Positions 1 through 11,277 are shown, numbered from the stretch's first letter. The stretch: DNA of 64,000 nt from Pseudorasbora parva (GCF_024679245.1 NC_090191.1:43071524-43135523), one strand, 5' to 3'. Numbers and translations are program-made. The notes: generated by a model from the letters alone, not told the origin.

Positions 1-925
1 TTTGGACGGGGGCTTACAAGACGCTCCAGATTTAGTAAGAATGTGCTATTTATTCCCTTTTCCTTTTTTTTGGTTAAATCTGTGGGTGTGGGTATTTTTC
101 TTTGCTCCATGAGGCATCTTCTTTTGCAAGGTTTGAGAAACTTAAGCCATTCCACCATGCCTACCGCAGAGCGTCGATGTGTTCGCATGAAAACAAGCAA
201 AGCTAAAGTGGCCTCATTTTGGATCGCGTCGCTTTTAGACACTGCACTTTCTTCGCTTATCATCTTGTGAAGCTCCTTGACTCGTTTGCTTTGGATTCTT
301 TGACCTTTATGATCATACATGACATCATCTTTAGTCTCTTCCTGGCTGAAAACTTTCTCAATAAGACAAAAATGCAATGAGTGCACAGTCATTACCTGCT
401 GATCATGCAACCATTTCCATTGTGTTCTGCTTCACTGGCTTTGTATTAAATTGCACTTTCAGTTTCAGGGCGATAAACAGATGGATAAAGATCTGAGGAC
501 TTTAATTGAGTCATGCAGCTTCTTTCCATGCTGAAGAGATTAATGCACATCCTCACAGACTGGAATTTCAGGCAGCTCTTGTATAATTTGGACATACAGA
601 AAGATTATTAGCGTTTCTACAGGATGCCTGTTGGGCCTTGAACTTTTCCAAATATTTCTCTACTCAACATCACATAATTTCCGCTCGTACTGGCTTCAGA
701 CGGCACTTCTAAAGCACTAATACTCTTTACAAGCGCCGTTAACGTCTCTTCTTGCTCCCTCCTGCTGCTCTGGAGGAAATAAATGGCAGCAAGAAACAAA
801 ATGACAAAGCTTTCACACACATCCAGGTGTTCTCCTGACATGCGTGGAGTCTAATAACCGTTTCTGTGCAATCTTCGAGGATCTTGTACTCTCAAGTTTT
901 GTATTTTTATAATCATATTTAAAAT
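1..925. other. Unassigned AT-rich sequence
   Basis: No convincing gene, tandem repeat or paired terminal repeat is visible. Open frames are under 80 codons and resemble no family I know. It may be intergenic or intronic DNA or old repeat remnants. Confidence 0.4.
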
Positions 926-929
926 AAGG

Positions 930-1165
930 GTGTAACGATATATCGTGGGGAGCAGCCACTCATTTGCATTTAAAGGGACACACACAAAAACGGCTAATTT
1001 TTGCTCAATTTTAACATGTTATAAAAAATTATCAGTGGGGTATTTTGAGCTAAATCTTCACATGCACATTCATCAGAGACTTATTTTGCATTTTGTAAAA
1101 AAAGGGGGGGCATTATAGGACCCTCTGATGAAATCCGAGAGATTTCTGTCCCTTCTTTGTCAGCT
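930..1165. repeat. Dispersed teleost repeat fragment
   Basis: The stretch has the features of a repeat I recall from cyprinid genomes: CATTTGCATTTAAAGGGACA, then a TTTTGAGCTAAA block, ending near a G-run followed by CATTATAGGACCC. Terminal repeats are not clear, so limits are approximate. Assignment is from memory of the family. Confidence 0.45.
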
Positions 1166-1182
1166 CTGCAACTACAGACCAG

Positions 1183-1214
1183 ATTTTCATTTTTGTGAAC
1201 TAACCCTTTAGATG
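1183..1214 (-). repeat. Solo terminus of a TTAA-type MITE
   Basis: The bases read as the right end of the GGGTTAGTTCA family (reverse complement of AAAGGGTTAGTTCA). No matching left arm lies close upstream, so this is a solo or decayed end. Confidence 0.5.
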
Positions 1215-1689
1215 TCCCTGCATTTCTTTTTTATCCATGGAACTGATTGTTCTTTGAAAACAATGAGCTCACATTCACTGGCCTTTGTGCTGATGAAGAG
1301 GCGCGGGGGAAACTGGGCCAGTGAGCTTCTGCTCCAGTGTCTGAATCACACAGAGGTGCTTCTCAGAGAAAGATCTGTGTACAGAACTTAATTACAAATC
1401 CCATGATTTCATCTTTAGGGTCAGCTATCAGGTTGCTTACCTCTTTTTTTCCCCTTCGGAAGCAGCCAGCTGGCATGCATCACTTATTTTCTGTGACTCT
1501 GTATTATCTGAATAGATTTGTGTGTGAATTTTGTTCTTGAATAATTCAACGGAATTAATGTACAGAAGCTCAGATTTGATGCTGTTTAATAAGGTATATA
1601 CTTACAATCATAAATTATGGGAAAAGTGGAAGATTATAATAACTACGTAGAGAAAAAACTTGATTAACTTTTACAAAGGGCTCACAATG
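1214..1689. other. Unassigned sequence
   Basis: No repeat or gene signal recognised between the MITE end and the inverted-repeat transposon that follows. Confidence 0.35.
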
Positions 1690-2490
1690 CACAATGCTAA
1701 AAGTTTTGGGACGCCTTGAAATTTTGAGAGCATGAAATTGTCCAAAATGTCTTGGTGAAGCATTAAGAGTTCCTTTCACTGGAACTAAGAGGCCAACCCC
1801 TGAAAAACAACCTCATCCCATAATCCCCCCTCCACCAAAATTTACACTTGGCACAATGCAGTCAGGCAAGTCTCGTTCTCCAGACTCGTCCATGGGATTG
1901 TCAGACTGAAGCGTGATTGGTCGCTCAGAAAACACGTCTCACTGCTCTAGAGTCCAGTGGCGGCTGCTTTACTTCACTGCATCCCACGCTTTGCATTGCT
2001 CTTGGTGATGTAAGGCTTGGATGAGCTGCTCGGCCATGGAAACCCATTCCATGAAGCTCTCTACGCTGTTCTTGAGCTCATCTGAAGGCCACAGAAGTCT
2101 GGAGGTCTGGAGCTGTTGACTCTGCAGAAAGTTGGTGACTTCTGCGCACTATGACCCTCAGCATGCGCTGACCCCACTCTGGGTTTTATCGTGGCTGAGT
2201 TGCTGTTGTTCCCAATGGCTTCCACTTTGTTATAATCCCACTAACAGTTGAGCGTGGAATATTTAGTCGTGAGGAAATGTCAGGAATGGCCTTATTGCAC
2301 AGGTGTCAGCCTATCACGGCCCCACGCTTGAGTTCACTGAGCTCCTGAGAGCAACCCATTCTTTCACTAATGTGTGTAGAAGCGTCTGCAGGCCGAGAGC
2401 TGAAGTTATACACCTGTGGCCATGAAGTGATTTAACACGTGAACTCAGTGATTTGGAGGGGCGTCCCGATACTTTTAGCAATATAGTGTG
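1690..2490. mobile_element. Degenerate DNA transposon with terminal inverted repeats, probably Tc1/mariner-related
   Basis: The left end carries ATGCTAAAAGTTTTGGGACG and the right end its near-complement, CGTCCCGATACTTTTAGCAA. About 750 bp lie between. The interior includes a block (TTCACTGAGCTCCTGAGAG onward, about 2332-2450) that I recall from a very common fish transposon whose end reads CAATATAGTGT. No open reading frame encodes a transposase, so this is a nonautonomous or heavily decayed copy. The superfamily is uncertain because a clean TA duplication cannot be read at both ends. Confidence 0.6.
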
Positions 2491-2900
2491 TGTTATAAAA
2501 CATGCAAGGAGGATAACCAAACTCCATCCGTCTGTGAATTATGACCACGATTCCACAACATCTCCACACCACAAAACAGCTACTACTGCAATTGCTTAAT
2601 TTTTTTTTTTGGTTCAACCCAAAACAATTTGTACTACAAAATAGACGTGGGTGTGTACAGGCTTACAGGCCATTTTTATGAGACTGGAGTCATTACTCTG
2701 CATTGTGTTGTCTGTGGTGGTTTATGCATTTCATTAGATCTCGCTGTTGGTAACGCTGGCTTGCTTTCTCTTAACTTCTTAGGTACACTACATAAAAGAT
2801 TGGCTTTGTAAGGCGCTAACATGTTTTATTTAAATATCAGAATATTTAATTCACTTAAATAGGGAAGTTTAATTTATTCACTATCAACACACTATATAAC
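2491..2900. other. Unassigned sequence
   Basis: No repeat unit or coding signal recognised; a short poly(T) run lies at about 2600. Confidence 0.3.
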
Positions 2901-2904
2901 AAAG

Positions 2905-2985
2905 TTTTTCTTTTGTGTTCCACAGAGGGGAAAGAAAGTCATACAATTTTGGACAGACACAAGGGTGAGTTCAAAATTAACCGTT
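2905..2985 (-). repeat. Inner part of a GGGATAGTTCAC-family foldback arm
   Basis: TTTTGTGTTCCACAGAGGGG followed by GAAAGAAAGTCATAC and GGGTGAGTT matches the right arm of the foldback element seen complete at 24770-25084. The outermost part of this arm is missing here but a matching end lies at about 3500-3548, beyond a LINE fragment. Confidence 0.5.
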
Positions 2986-2999
2986 AAACGCTTTCAAAC

Positions 3000-3480
3000 T
3001 TTTCAACACTATAAATAGGCATGCTATTACATTTTATTTTTTAAATTCAAAATGCCACTTCTCCAACACTTGCTGCACATCATCCGTCATACAATATGAG
3101 ACCCGTACGTCTCACTAGGTCAGTTTCACAGCTACTCAAACCAGTCCCTCCATATAAAAATAACTATGGTCAGAAATCTTTTTTTTATACATACACCAAA
3201 ATCTGGAATGATATTCCACATCACATACGAAAAATACCATCCATCATGTGTTTCAAAAAGTCATACAAACAGTTATACTTGCACTGATCATTTATTTATT
3301 GTCCTGGTTCAGTTGGTATTGTTTTTAATTGTTGTTTTTAGTCATTTGTATTTGTTTAACCTGTATTTGTTTGCTGTATTTTTTTTTTTTTCCGGTTGTA
3401 AATTGTGTTGTATGTTCTGCAGAACAGGAGGTTTTTTAACTGAGTCAGGCCCGTTTTAATTGTACCCTAAATGTTACTTT
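3000..3480 (+). mobile_element. 3' end of a non-LTR retrotransposon (LINE), truncated
   Basis: The frame from 3096 to 3284 encodes a C-terminal tail typical of Jockey/CR1/L2/Rex-type reverse transcriptases: a basic start, then NNYGQKSFFYTYTKIWNDIP, then a PSIMCFKKSYKQ segment equal to the usual PSL..FK..LK ending. Everything upstream (endonuclease and RT domain) is missing, as expected for 5' truncation on insertion. The region after the stop at 3285 is T-rich, like a LINE 3' UTR. It is a dead fragment. The clade cannot be fixed from 60 residues. Confidence 0.7.
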
Positions 3481-3495
3481 TTTAACTTTCCTATT

Positions 3496-3548
3496 GAAAT
3501 GAGTAGATGGTGACCAAATGCTTATTTTTGGGTGAACTATGCCTTTAA
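3496..3548 (-). repeat. Right terminus of a TTAA-type foldback MITE
   Basis: The stretch ends TTTTTGGGTGAACTATGCC followed by TTTAA, the complement of the AGGGATAGTTCACC terminus. It may be the outer half of the arm at 2905-2985. Confidence 0.55.
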
Positions 3549-4255
3549 GTTAGTAACATTTCTACTTTTAGTTACTCAAGACTGAATTGGTCGAACTTAG
3601 AAACCAGACCATGTTCAAATATGTCTTTTGACGTCAGTGTAGTAAACTGTAAAAAGAAAGAAAAATCTTGAATGAAAAACATATTTTGTTGGCCAACTTC
3701 ACCAGTGACCACTAAAAGAGTCCATTTGCCTGCTGGTGCAATGCCAGACCAAGGGCCTTTTTAGTAAAGAGACTGAAAGTGAGAGAAAGCAGCTTCTAGT
3801 GAAATGCGTCACATTGTGGGCTGGACGACTCCCTTCCGTAGGGACAGTTGCATCATCGCAGTTTACCGCACCAACAAAGCATAACCGTGGGAGTAGCCGC
3901 AGTATGAATGAAAAAAAAAGCAGTCATATCATCAGAACAAAGCCTCGGTGGCCACAAACACAGCATTACCTTCCATATTTACAGTAGGAGCTGCATGTTT
4001 TTAGTCGACGGAGAAAAATACATTCGGAGAGAAGTGTATATTTAGCTCTCTGGATTTTATGCTTCGTAGTTCCCTGATGATGCAGAGAGACCAGACATCG
4101 TAAAGGTCTCATGCTATTCTTAATATATCCCATCACCGCACTCAATTGGCAGTTCTTGTATTGATTGTCTAAAGATTGTGCAAAGTAACGTTTATCTTTG
4201 GCAATACTGTGAAAGTGTATTTAGCACATAAAGGCTTTTCCTCTGGCGCTTAAAG
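3549..4255. other. Unassigned sequence
   Basis: No repeat or gene recognised. An 83-codon open frame (3736-3984) has no recognisable motif. Confidence 0.35.
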
Positions 4256-4306
4256 GCCTGTCCACAAACACACATACACACACACATATTCACATGCACA
4301 TACACA

Positions 4307-5665
4307 TAAAACAACCCAATCAATGGGTTAAAGCAACCAAATCAATAGGTTAAAGCAACCCAATCACTGGGTAAAAGCAACCCAATCAATGGTTAAAGCA
4401 ACCCAATAATTGGGTTAAAGGAACCCAATCACTGGGTAAAAGAAACCCAATCAATGGGTTAAAGCAACCCAATCAATGGGTTAAAGCAACTCAATCAATG
4501 GGTTAAAGCAACTCAATCAATGGGTTAAAGCAACTCAATCAATGTGTTAAAGCAACTCAATCAATGGGTTAAAGCAACTCAATCAATGGGTTAAAGCAAC
4601 CCAATCAATGGGTTAAAGCAACTCAATCAATGGGTTAAAGCAACCAAATCAATAGTTTAAAGCAACCCAATCACTGGGTAAAAGCAACCCAATCAATGGG
4701 TTAAAGCAACCCAATCAATGGCTTAAAGGAACCCAATCACTGGGTAAAAGCAACCCAATCACTGGATTAAAGCAACCAAATCAATAGGTTAAAGCAACTC
4801 AATCAATGGATTAAAGCAACCCAATCACTGGGTAAAAGCAACCCAATCAATGGGTTAAAGCAACCCAATCACTGGGTTAAAGCAACTCAATCAATGGATT
4901 AAAGCAACCAAATCAATAGGTTAAAGCAACTCAATCAATGGATTAAAGCAACCCAATCACTGGGTAAAAGCAACCCAATCAATGGGTTAAAGCAACCCAA
5001 TCACTGGGTTAAAGCAACCCAATCAATGGGTTAAAGGAACCCAATCACTGGGTTAAAGCAACCCAATCACTGGGTTAAAGCAACCCAATCAATGGGTTAA
5101 AGCAACCCAATCACTGGATTAAAGCAACCCAATCAATAGGTTAAAGCAACCCAATCGATAGGTTAAAGCAACCCAATCAATGGGTTAAAGCAACCCAATC
5201 ACTGGATTAAAGCAACCCAATCAATAGGTTAAAGCAAGCCAATCAATGGGTTAAAGCAACCCAATCAATGGGTTAAAGCAACCAAATCACTGGGTAAAAG
5301 CAACCCAATCAATGGGTTAAAGCAACCCAATCAATGGGTTAAAGGAACCCAATCACTGCGTTAAAGCAACCCAATCACTGGGTTATTAAAGCAACCCAAT
5401 CAATGGGTTAAAGCAACCCAATCAATAGGTTAAAGCAACCCAATCACTGGGTAAAAGCAACCCAATCAATGGGTTAAAGCAACGCAATCACTGGGTTAAA
5501 GGAACCCAATCACTGGGTTAAAGCAACCCAATCAATGGGTTAAAGCAACCCAATCAATGGGTTAAAGCAACCCAATCAATGGGTTAAAGGAACCCAATCA
5601 CTGGGTTAAAGCAACCCAATCGATAGGTTAAAGCAACCCAATCAATGGGTTAAAGCAACCCAATC
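4307..5665. repeat. Minisatellite S1, 22-bp unit, about 60 copies
   Basis: The unit is AACCCAATCAATGGGTTAAAGC with variants ATCACTGG, ATCGATAGG and AACTCAATC. Each unit holds a hairpin core, AACCCA...TGGGTT. A short CA-rich stretch precedes the array and a (TA)n tract (5667-5682) ends it. The period is not a multiple of three and stop codons are frequent, so it does not encode protein. A MITE remnant follows directly. Confidence 0.95.
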
Positions 5666-5666
5666 A

Positions 5667-5682
5667 ATATATATATATATAT
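5667..5682. repeat. (TA)n microsatellite
   Basis: A short alternating TA run lies directly at the right edge of the 22-bp minisatellite. Confidence 0.9.
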
Positions 5683-5683
5683 A

Positions 5684-5788
5684 ACTCTGATTGTATTCGT
5701 CTGAAAGAAGAATGTCCTACACACCTAGGATGACTTGAGGAAGAGCAAATCAAAATATTTTTATTTTTCAGTGAACTATCCCTTTAAG
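5684..5788 (-). repeat. Half of a TTAA-type MITE, GGGATAGTTCAC group
   Basis: The segment begins AACTCTGATTGTATTCGTCT, contains ACACACCTAGGATGACTTGA, and ends GTGAACTATCCCTTTAA, the family's outer terminus. A related segment follows the second minisatellite at 7645-7735. The left arm is absent; the minisatellite stands where it would be expected. Confidence 0.65.
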
Positions 5789-5794
5789 ACCAAA

Positions 5795-5882
5795 ATGCCA
5801 TGTCAGTGTGGACGGAAGGCCAAAACAGAGAGAAAAAAAGATTTTTTTTCAAATTGATCTGGATTAATGTGGACATAGCCTG
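5795..5882. repeat. Dispersed teleost repeat end
   Basis: The GTGTGGACGGAAGGCCAAAA block and the terminal ATTAATGTGGACATAGCC resemble a common fish repeat. The other end is not present nearby. Assignment is from memory only. Confidence 0.4.
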
Positions 5883-6279
5883 AGATCACTAAAGAGGGAA
5901 ATACAGGCAGAACGGATCAGTTGATGGAAAGTCTTATTTGCGAGCTGCAGTTTTTGGGTTGTGCCTGTTGCATGGTAGCTCCAGAAGCACTGACGCTGAT
6001 CTTGCTTCAAAAGCCCCGTTCCTCCCAAAATCACTGCAGCCAATTTCCATCTGCCCCTCTGGAGTCGCAACTGCTTCATGCCTCCACTTCTCTCTATAAA
6101 CGTGAGTGTTATGAGAGAAAACGTTTTTCTGGGTCCCACATCAAAGGGTTTTGCCATATCAGAGTGTTACGCCAAGACTCCATCTATTCTTTTCTGTTCC
6201 TTAGAACTATTCCAACTTTTGTTCTGCTTAAAGCTGCTTGATAGCGTAGTTACAGATTGCTGTGTACAGTGGATATAAC
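5883..6279. other. Unassigned sequence
   Basis: Short overlapping open frames on both strands show no recognisable domain. No repeat structure seen. Confidence 0.35.
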
Positions 6280-6362
6280 TTGAAGATGTCTTCTTTTCCA
6301 GTATCTAAATATCTACATTTTAAAGAGACATTTACTTGAGCAGCAAAATAACATGATATAGG
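6280..6362 (+). repeat. Left arm fragment of an F1-type palindromic MITE
   Basis: TCCAGTATCTAAATATCTAC followed by ATTTACTTGAGCAGCAAAAT matches the left arm of F1 (compare 47477-47540). The complementary right arm lies at 7745-7822, on the other side of the 21-bp minisatellite. Confidence 0.6.
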
Positions 6363-6414
6363 GCCCTAACACACACCCAGCTCAATGTGACGCCAGACAC
6401 AAGTGTGTTCACTT

Positions 6415-7605
6415 TTATGATGATGACGGATGGATGCGCTTTTATGATGGATGGATGCACTTTTATGATGGATAGATGCACTTTTATGATGGATGGATGC
6501 ACTTTTATGATGGATAGATGCGCTTTGATGATGGATAGATGCACTATTATGATGGATGGATGCACTTTTATGATGGATAGATGCACTTTTATGATGGATG
6601 GATGCACTTTTATGATGGATAGATGCGCTTTGATGATGGATAGATGCACTTTTATGATGGATGGATGCACTTTTATGATGGATGGATGCACTTTTATGAT
6701 GGATAGATGCACTTTTATGATGGATGGATGCACTTTTATGATGGATAGATGCGCTTTGATGATGGATAGATGCACTTTTATGATGGATGGATGCACTTTT
6801 ATGATGGATGGATGCACTTTTATGATGGATAGATGCGCTTTTATGATGGATAGATGCACTTTTATGATGGATAGATGCACTTTTATGATGGATAGATGCA
6901 CTTTTATGATGGATAGATGCACTTTTATGATGGATAGATGCACTTTTATGATGGATGGATGCACTTTTATGATGGATGGATGCGCTTTTATGATGGATGG
7001 ATGCACTTTTATGATGGATAGATGCGCTTTTATGATGGATGGATGCACTTTTATGATGGATAGATGCACTTTTATGATGGATAGATGCACTTTTATGATG
7101 GATAGATGCACTTTTATGATGGATGGATGCACTTTTATGATGGATGGATGCACTTTTATGATGGATAGATGCACTTTTATGATGGATAGATGCACTTTTA
7201 TGATGGATAGATGCACTTTTATGATGGATGGATGCACTTTTATGATGGATAGATGCGCTTTTATGATGGATGGATGCACTTTTATGATGGATGGATGCAC
7301 TTTTATGATGGATAGATGCACTTTTATGATGGATAGATGCGCTTTTATGATGGATGGATGCACTTTTATGATGGATAGATGCGCTTTTATGATGGATGGA
7401 TGCACTTTTATGATGGATGGATGCGCTTTTATGATGGATGGATGCACTTTTATGATGGATGGATGCACTTTTATGATGGATAGATGCACTTTTATGATGG
7501 ATGGATGCGCTTTTATGATGGATGGATGCACTTTTATGATGGATGGATGCGCTTTTATGATGGATAGATGCACTTTTATGACGGATAGATGCACTTTTAT
7601 GATCT
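6415..7605. repeat. Minisatellite S2, 21-bp unit, about 56 copies
   Basis: The unit is ATGCACTTTTATGATGGATGG, with interspersed variants GATAG for GATGG and GCGC for GCAC. Because 21 is a multiple of three and no unit frame holds a stop, both strands carry open frames above 400 codons made of a repeated seven-residue motif (MDGCTFM on +, HPSIIKV on -). I regard these as periodicity artefacts: composition is uniform and no other sequence feature supports translation. Confidence 0.95.
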
Positions 7606-7639
7606 TCAAAATCGAAGACTATTCACTGCCATTATAAAG

Positions 7640-7740
7640 TTTATTTTAATAAAACTCTGATTGTGTTCGTCTGAAAGAAGAAAGTCACACACACCTAGGA
7701 TGAGCTGAGGGAGAGTAAATCATGGGATATTTAAGTAATT
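7640..7740 (-). repeat. Partial MITE arm like 5684-5788
   Basis: AACTCTGATTGTGTTCGTCT and ACACACCTAGGATGAGCTGA repeat the sequence that follows the 22-bp minisatellite, but the outer TTAA terminus is missing here. Confidence 0.65.
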
Positions 7741-7744
7741 TTTT

Positions 7745-7822
7745 CTTCTCAAGTAAATGTAACTTGATTTAAGAATGTTTAGATATTCGTACTGGAAAAC
7801 AAAACAAAAATGTGTTGCTGTG
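7745..7822 (-). repeat. Right arm fragment of an F1-type palindromic MITE
   Basis: TCAAGTAAATGTAACTTGAT followed by TTAAGAATGTTTAGATATTC is the complement of the left arm at 6280-6362. The pair brackets the S2 minisatellite and the MITE arm at 7640-7740. Confidence 0.6.
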
Positions 7823-8547
7823 ATGTCAATAAATGTCTCCTTCATGGTTAATGTGGATGTCACCGGGACTGATCAAACATGGTAGTGAAGGGGTACGACA
7901 AAGCTGCTCCAGAACAGGCTCCTTTATTTGTTGTCCCAATTTGTTTTGGGGCCGCTCCGCCATGTCTTCTGGTTGGCCTCAGCAGGGCTGTTAACACACA
8001 GCACATTTTACACGCTGCCATTAAAAGCCGCACTCTTTAAATCCCAGGCTTATTTTTAGCTCGTCTCTGTTCTGGGAAGAAAAAAAATGGGGAAAGTGGT
8101 TTGAAATGCAGACTGGAGTTCATCTCCTCCAACCGTCCCGCGCCAGCTTAAATAACGCCTGTAAAAGCTCTGACTGAATCACACAAATTTGAGACATTTG
8201 CTGTCTGAAAAACGGCAATGCTTTTAGTTGAACTTTTCTAGCGCCTCTGAGAAGATAGCCAATCACGTCAGAGCAACGCTGGGCTAATATCCTGCAAACC
8301 CTACACAACACCACTGATATTATTCCAGCATCTCCGTGGGAGGTCAATCAAAGCCAATACATTACACGATACACACATGTAGAGCGTTATAAACTTCAAC
8401 GCTGTGTGAGGGTTTTCTGTCATAATGAAAAGCAGAATTAAACTCAAATGAAAAACATTGTCAATTTGGATTGTTTGGTTGGTGTTTTATGAATTTGTGC
8501 ACCAGAGTCCTTGTGAAAAGAAACCAGTAATATGCTTGTGATCTTAT
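7823..8547. other. Unassigned sequence
   Basis: No repeat or gene recognised. Confidence 0.35.
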
Positions 8548-8808
8548 TTTAAAGGGGGGGTGTAATGGTGTTTCATGCATACTGAGCTTTTTACACTGTT
8601 ACATTGGATTCCCATGCTAAACAGAACATTTTTAGATAATTAAAAGATTAAGCAAAAATGGATAAAGTCTACTGACCAATTTAACTGTTTAATTTCTAAA
8701 CGTTTCTCACCTTGTTTGCCATATACAAACCATTCGGAATTGTATATGTTTGCTTTGTATCTTGCTAGTTAATTTTTCTCACTATAGTCTCCTTTATCTC
8801 GCTGACTG

Positions 8809-10834
8809 GTAGCCTGGATGCCAGCCGAACTCACAAAATGTTTAGGTCGGGCGGTTTGGTCTGGCCTCGCTCCACCAGAGGAGCAATTATCTCCAAACAG
8901 AAACTGACCAATGAAATCATCAGGGCGGGCTTTAGACGATGATGGACAGATGATCAACAGTAACGTAATCATCACGTCATCAAAGGGGCTTGGGTGATAT
9001 TTGTTCGAATCCTAAACGGAGAGCTTGTTCGTATCTGCATCAGCTTCACTATTTCTCTCAGAAATGATGATCATGTTGGGTAAGCGCTCTGTGTCTCATT
9101 CAATTATGTTATTTTTTTACAACACCGGCAAAGATCGTGTATTCCAGCCTGATTTCAGCGCGCGTGCAGACAGGGTTGCCGAATTTATACAACAAAACCC
9201 GCCAACCACTAGCCCTAATAGCTTCTCGGGGGGAAAAAATGGCGTTTGGGCGGTAAAATGTGTTATTTTGGCAAGGTTGCTGCTAAAATTCGCACATAAT
9301 AGTCGCTTCAACCCGCGGACATAGAACGCAACCCGCAGAAAAAATGCGGACTTGGCAACACAGTAGTGTTGTCACGATACCAAAATTATGACTTCGATAC
9401 GATATCAGACTAAAATATCGATATATCGATACTAAATCGATACCACAGTAAAAAAATAAATAAATAAGATAAGATGCTTAATATGACAACAGAACTTGTT
9501 ATTATTCATTGTTATTTATTACTAAAAATTCATGTGGCCAGCATGTTCCTTAGGGTTGGGCATCGTTTTGATTTGAACAATTATTGATCAATTGATCAAT
9601 TACTATTAAAATTATCTCACAAATTTTTGCTATCTCAATGTATTTTTTACAATGGGGTAATTGTGTTGCAATAGCTTACACACAGCACAAGAAAGCTTGA
9701 TTTCGAATGGTAAATTGAATTAAAAAAGACGAGTAAACAGTAATAAAATAAGAACAAATAAACAGATTACAAACAATAGCACAAATAAATACAATAGAAT
9801 AGAAGATACAAATTAAACAGACTGCTTTATTTTTTCAGGTAGGTCTAACATTCAGATAAGAAACTGAATTAAAAAAATGCATAGTAATTACATTTAAAAC
9901 AACATTGAATAATGTTCTTTGTAAAAAATTCAATAGCGTACAGATGAAACTATTAAAGTTACACAAGTTGATCAGTCAAGAGCAGTTGATCGTTTGTCTT
10001 TTTGTAGGTTGAATAGCAAATGACTGCGGTCCCTTTAAGACTAAACCCTTTAAGACTTTTTTTTTTTTTTTTTTTGTATTATTGTGTGTATTGTGTAGTC
10101 TTTATGGACCTATGTGTCTTAAATAAAAGTTGATAACAGACGCATGGATCCTGAACACTGTTCCTGTTACTCGTTCTTCCTGAACTGTTTGCGACTGTGC
10201 TTACATTAATACTCTTCCAGATGTGCACTGATAATTCTTTGAGTGTATTTGACCAATAATAAGCTGGAAAAAGAAGCAAATGTTTGCACTTGTATCATGT
10301 CAGAGGCGGCTTTATTACGGTAGGCTATGTGTGTGTGCGCTTCAGATGTGGAGCACGAAATCTGCGGGGATTAGTAGAATTAATTTATGTGCAATCCCGC
10401 GCGAAATTCAGACCGATCACTCACTAACACTAACACACTGTCATGAGGAAAAAGTCCAGCAGAACGCGCGTTCGCCCGCTTCGCCGTGCTCAGAGGTTAA
10501 CCGGGCTGAGGGAGAATATGCCGGTGTGTGTCAACTCGCTGACGGTCAGAGAGGAGAGCGCAGCTGATATCGATACTGTAAAAACTGAGAATCGTATCGT
10601 TTCAGATATTCCAGTATCGATATATATCGAAATATCGATATTTTTGACAACACTACAACACAGTGCAGTTGAGCTCTGTTGACATTTGACAATGCGTCGC
10701 TTTATTGCTCTGATTGGTTGTCGGTCTGTCCAATCGAGGTCTTTCCTGGTTCGGTTGAAACACCCCATAATCACAGCCCAACGGAGCATCAGACTCATAT
10801 TCTCACTAGAGCTGAGTAAGACCACGTCAGGCTA
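8809..10834 (+). mobile_element. hAT-like nonautonomous element H1, copy 1, interrupted
   Basis: The left end is GTAGCCTGGATGCCAGCCGA and the right end is CGTCAGGCTA. Flanking 8-mers GCTGACTG (8801-8808) and GCTCACTG (10835-10842) differ at one base, consistent with an 8-bp target duplication of hAT type. A second copy lies inverted at 48759-49533. Removing the nested element at 9364-10655 and one 8-bp duplication leaves about 726 bp, close to the 775 bp of the second copy. No transposase frame is present. Confidence 0.8.
9364..10655. mobile_element. hAT-like element H2 (TAGTGTTGTCA termini), nested in H1
   Basis: The termini are TAGTGTTGTCACGATACC on the left and TTTTTGACAACACTA on the right. 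It is flanked by an exact 8-bp duplication, CAACACAG, at 9356-9363 and 10656-10663. The uninterrupted H1 copy near 48937 shows only one such block at this point, confirming insertion. Subterminal regions are rich in ATCGATA-type motifs at both ends (9398-9442 and 10566-10640). A 15+ base poly(T) lies near 10060. No long open frame exists, so it is nonautonomous. Confidence 0.85.
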
Positions 10835-10842
10835 GCTCACTG

Positions 10843-11220
10843 AGTTCATAGAGCAGAATTCGTAATGCAGTACGTGAGCTGCTTACCCGTACATACATTT
10901 ATTGTGAAAGTTGCTCATACAAGTAATTTTTAATTGAACACCTTCTTCAGGTTTATACGTCCAACATTAAGTGTATCCAATTTAAATTTGGAAACAATGT
11001 TGTATTTAAAATGTCATACTTACTATTTATATAACTTAAATGTTTTTTCATACATAAAAATATATGGATTTAAGGGGGAACCCCATAAAGGATGATCATA
11101 TTTGGGGGTCCTTGGCATCGTAAAGTTTGAAAACCCCTGGTTTAGACAGCCCTGTTGAGTTTGTTCCCTGCATTTCGGCGATGATTGTTTTATATACTGC
11201 ACGCAGTGAGTAAAACTACT
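10843..11220. other. Unassigned sequence
   Basis: No clear repeat or coding signal between H1 and the GT microsatellite. Confidence 0.3.
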
Positions 11221-11221
11221 T

Positions 11222-11224
<3 letters not shown>

Positions 11225-11277
<53 letters not shown>
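11225..11277. repeat. (GT)n microsatellite
   Basis: Uninterrupted GT dinucleotides, about 26 units. Confidence 0.95.

Noticed and set aside
6332..7637. Open frames of 416 and 425 codons on both strands
   Set aside because: They are produced by the stop-free 21-bp unit (seven codons). Both strands being open, and no sequence beyond the array in the frames, argue against a gene.
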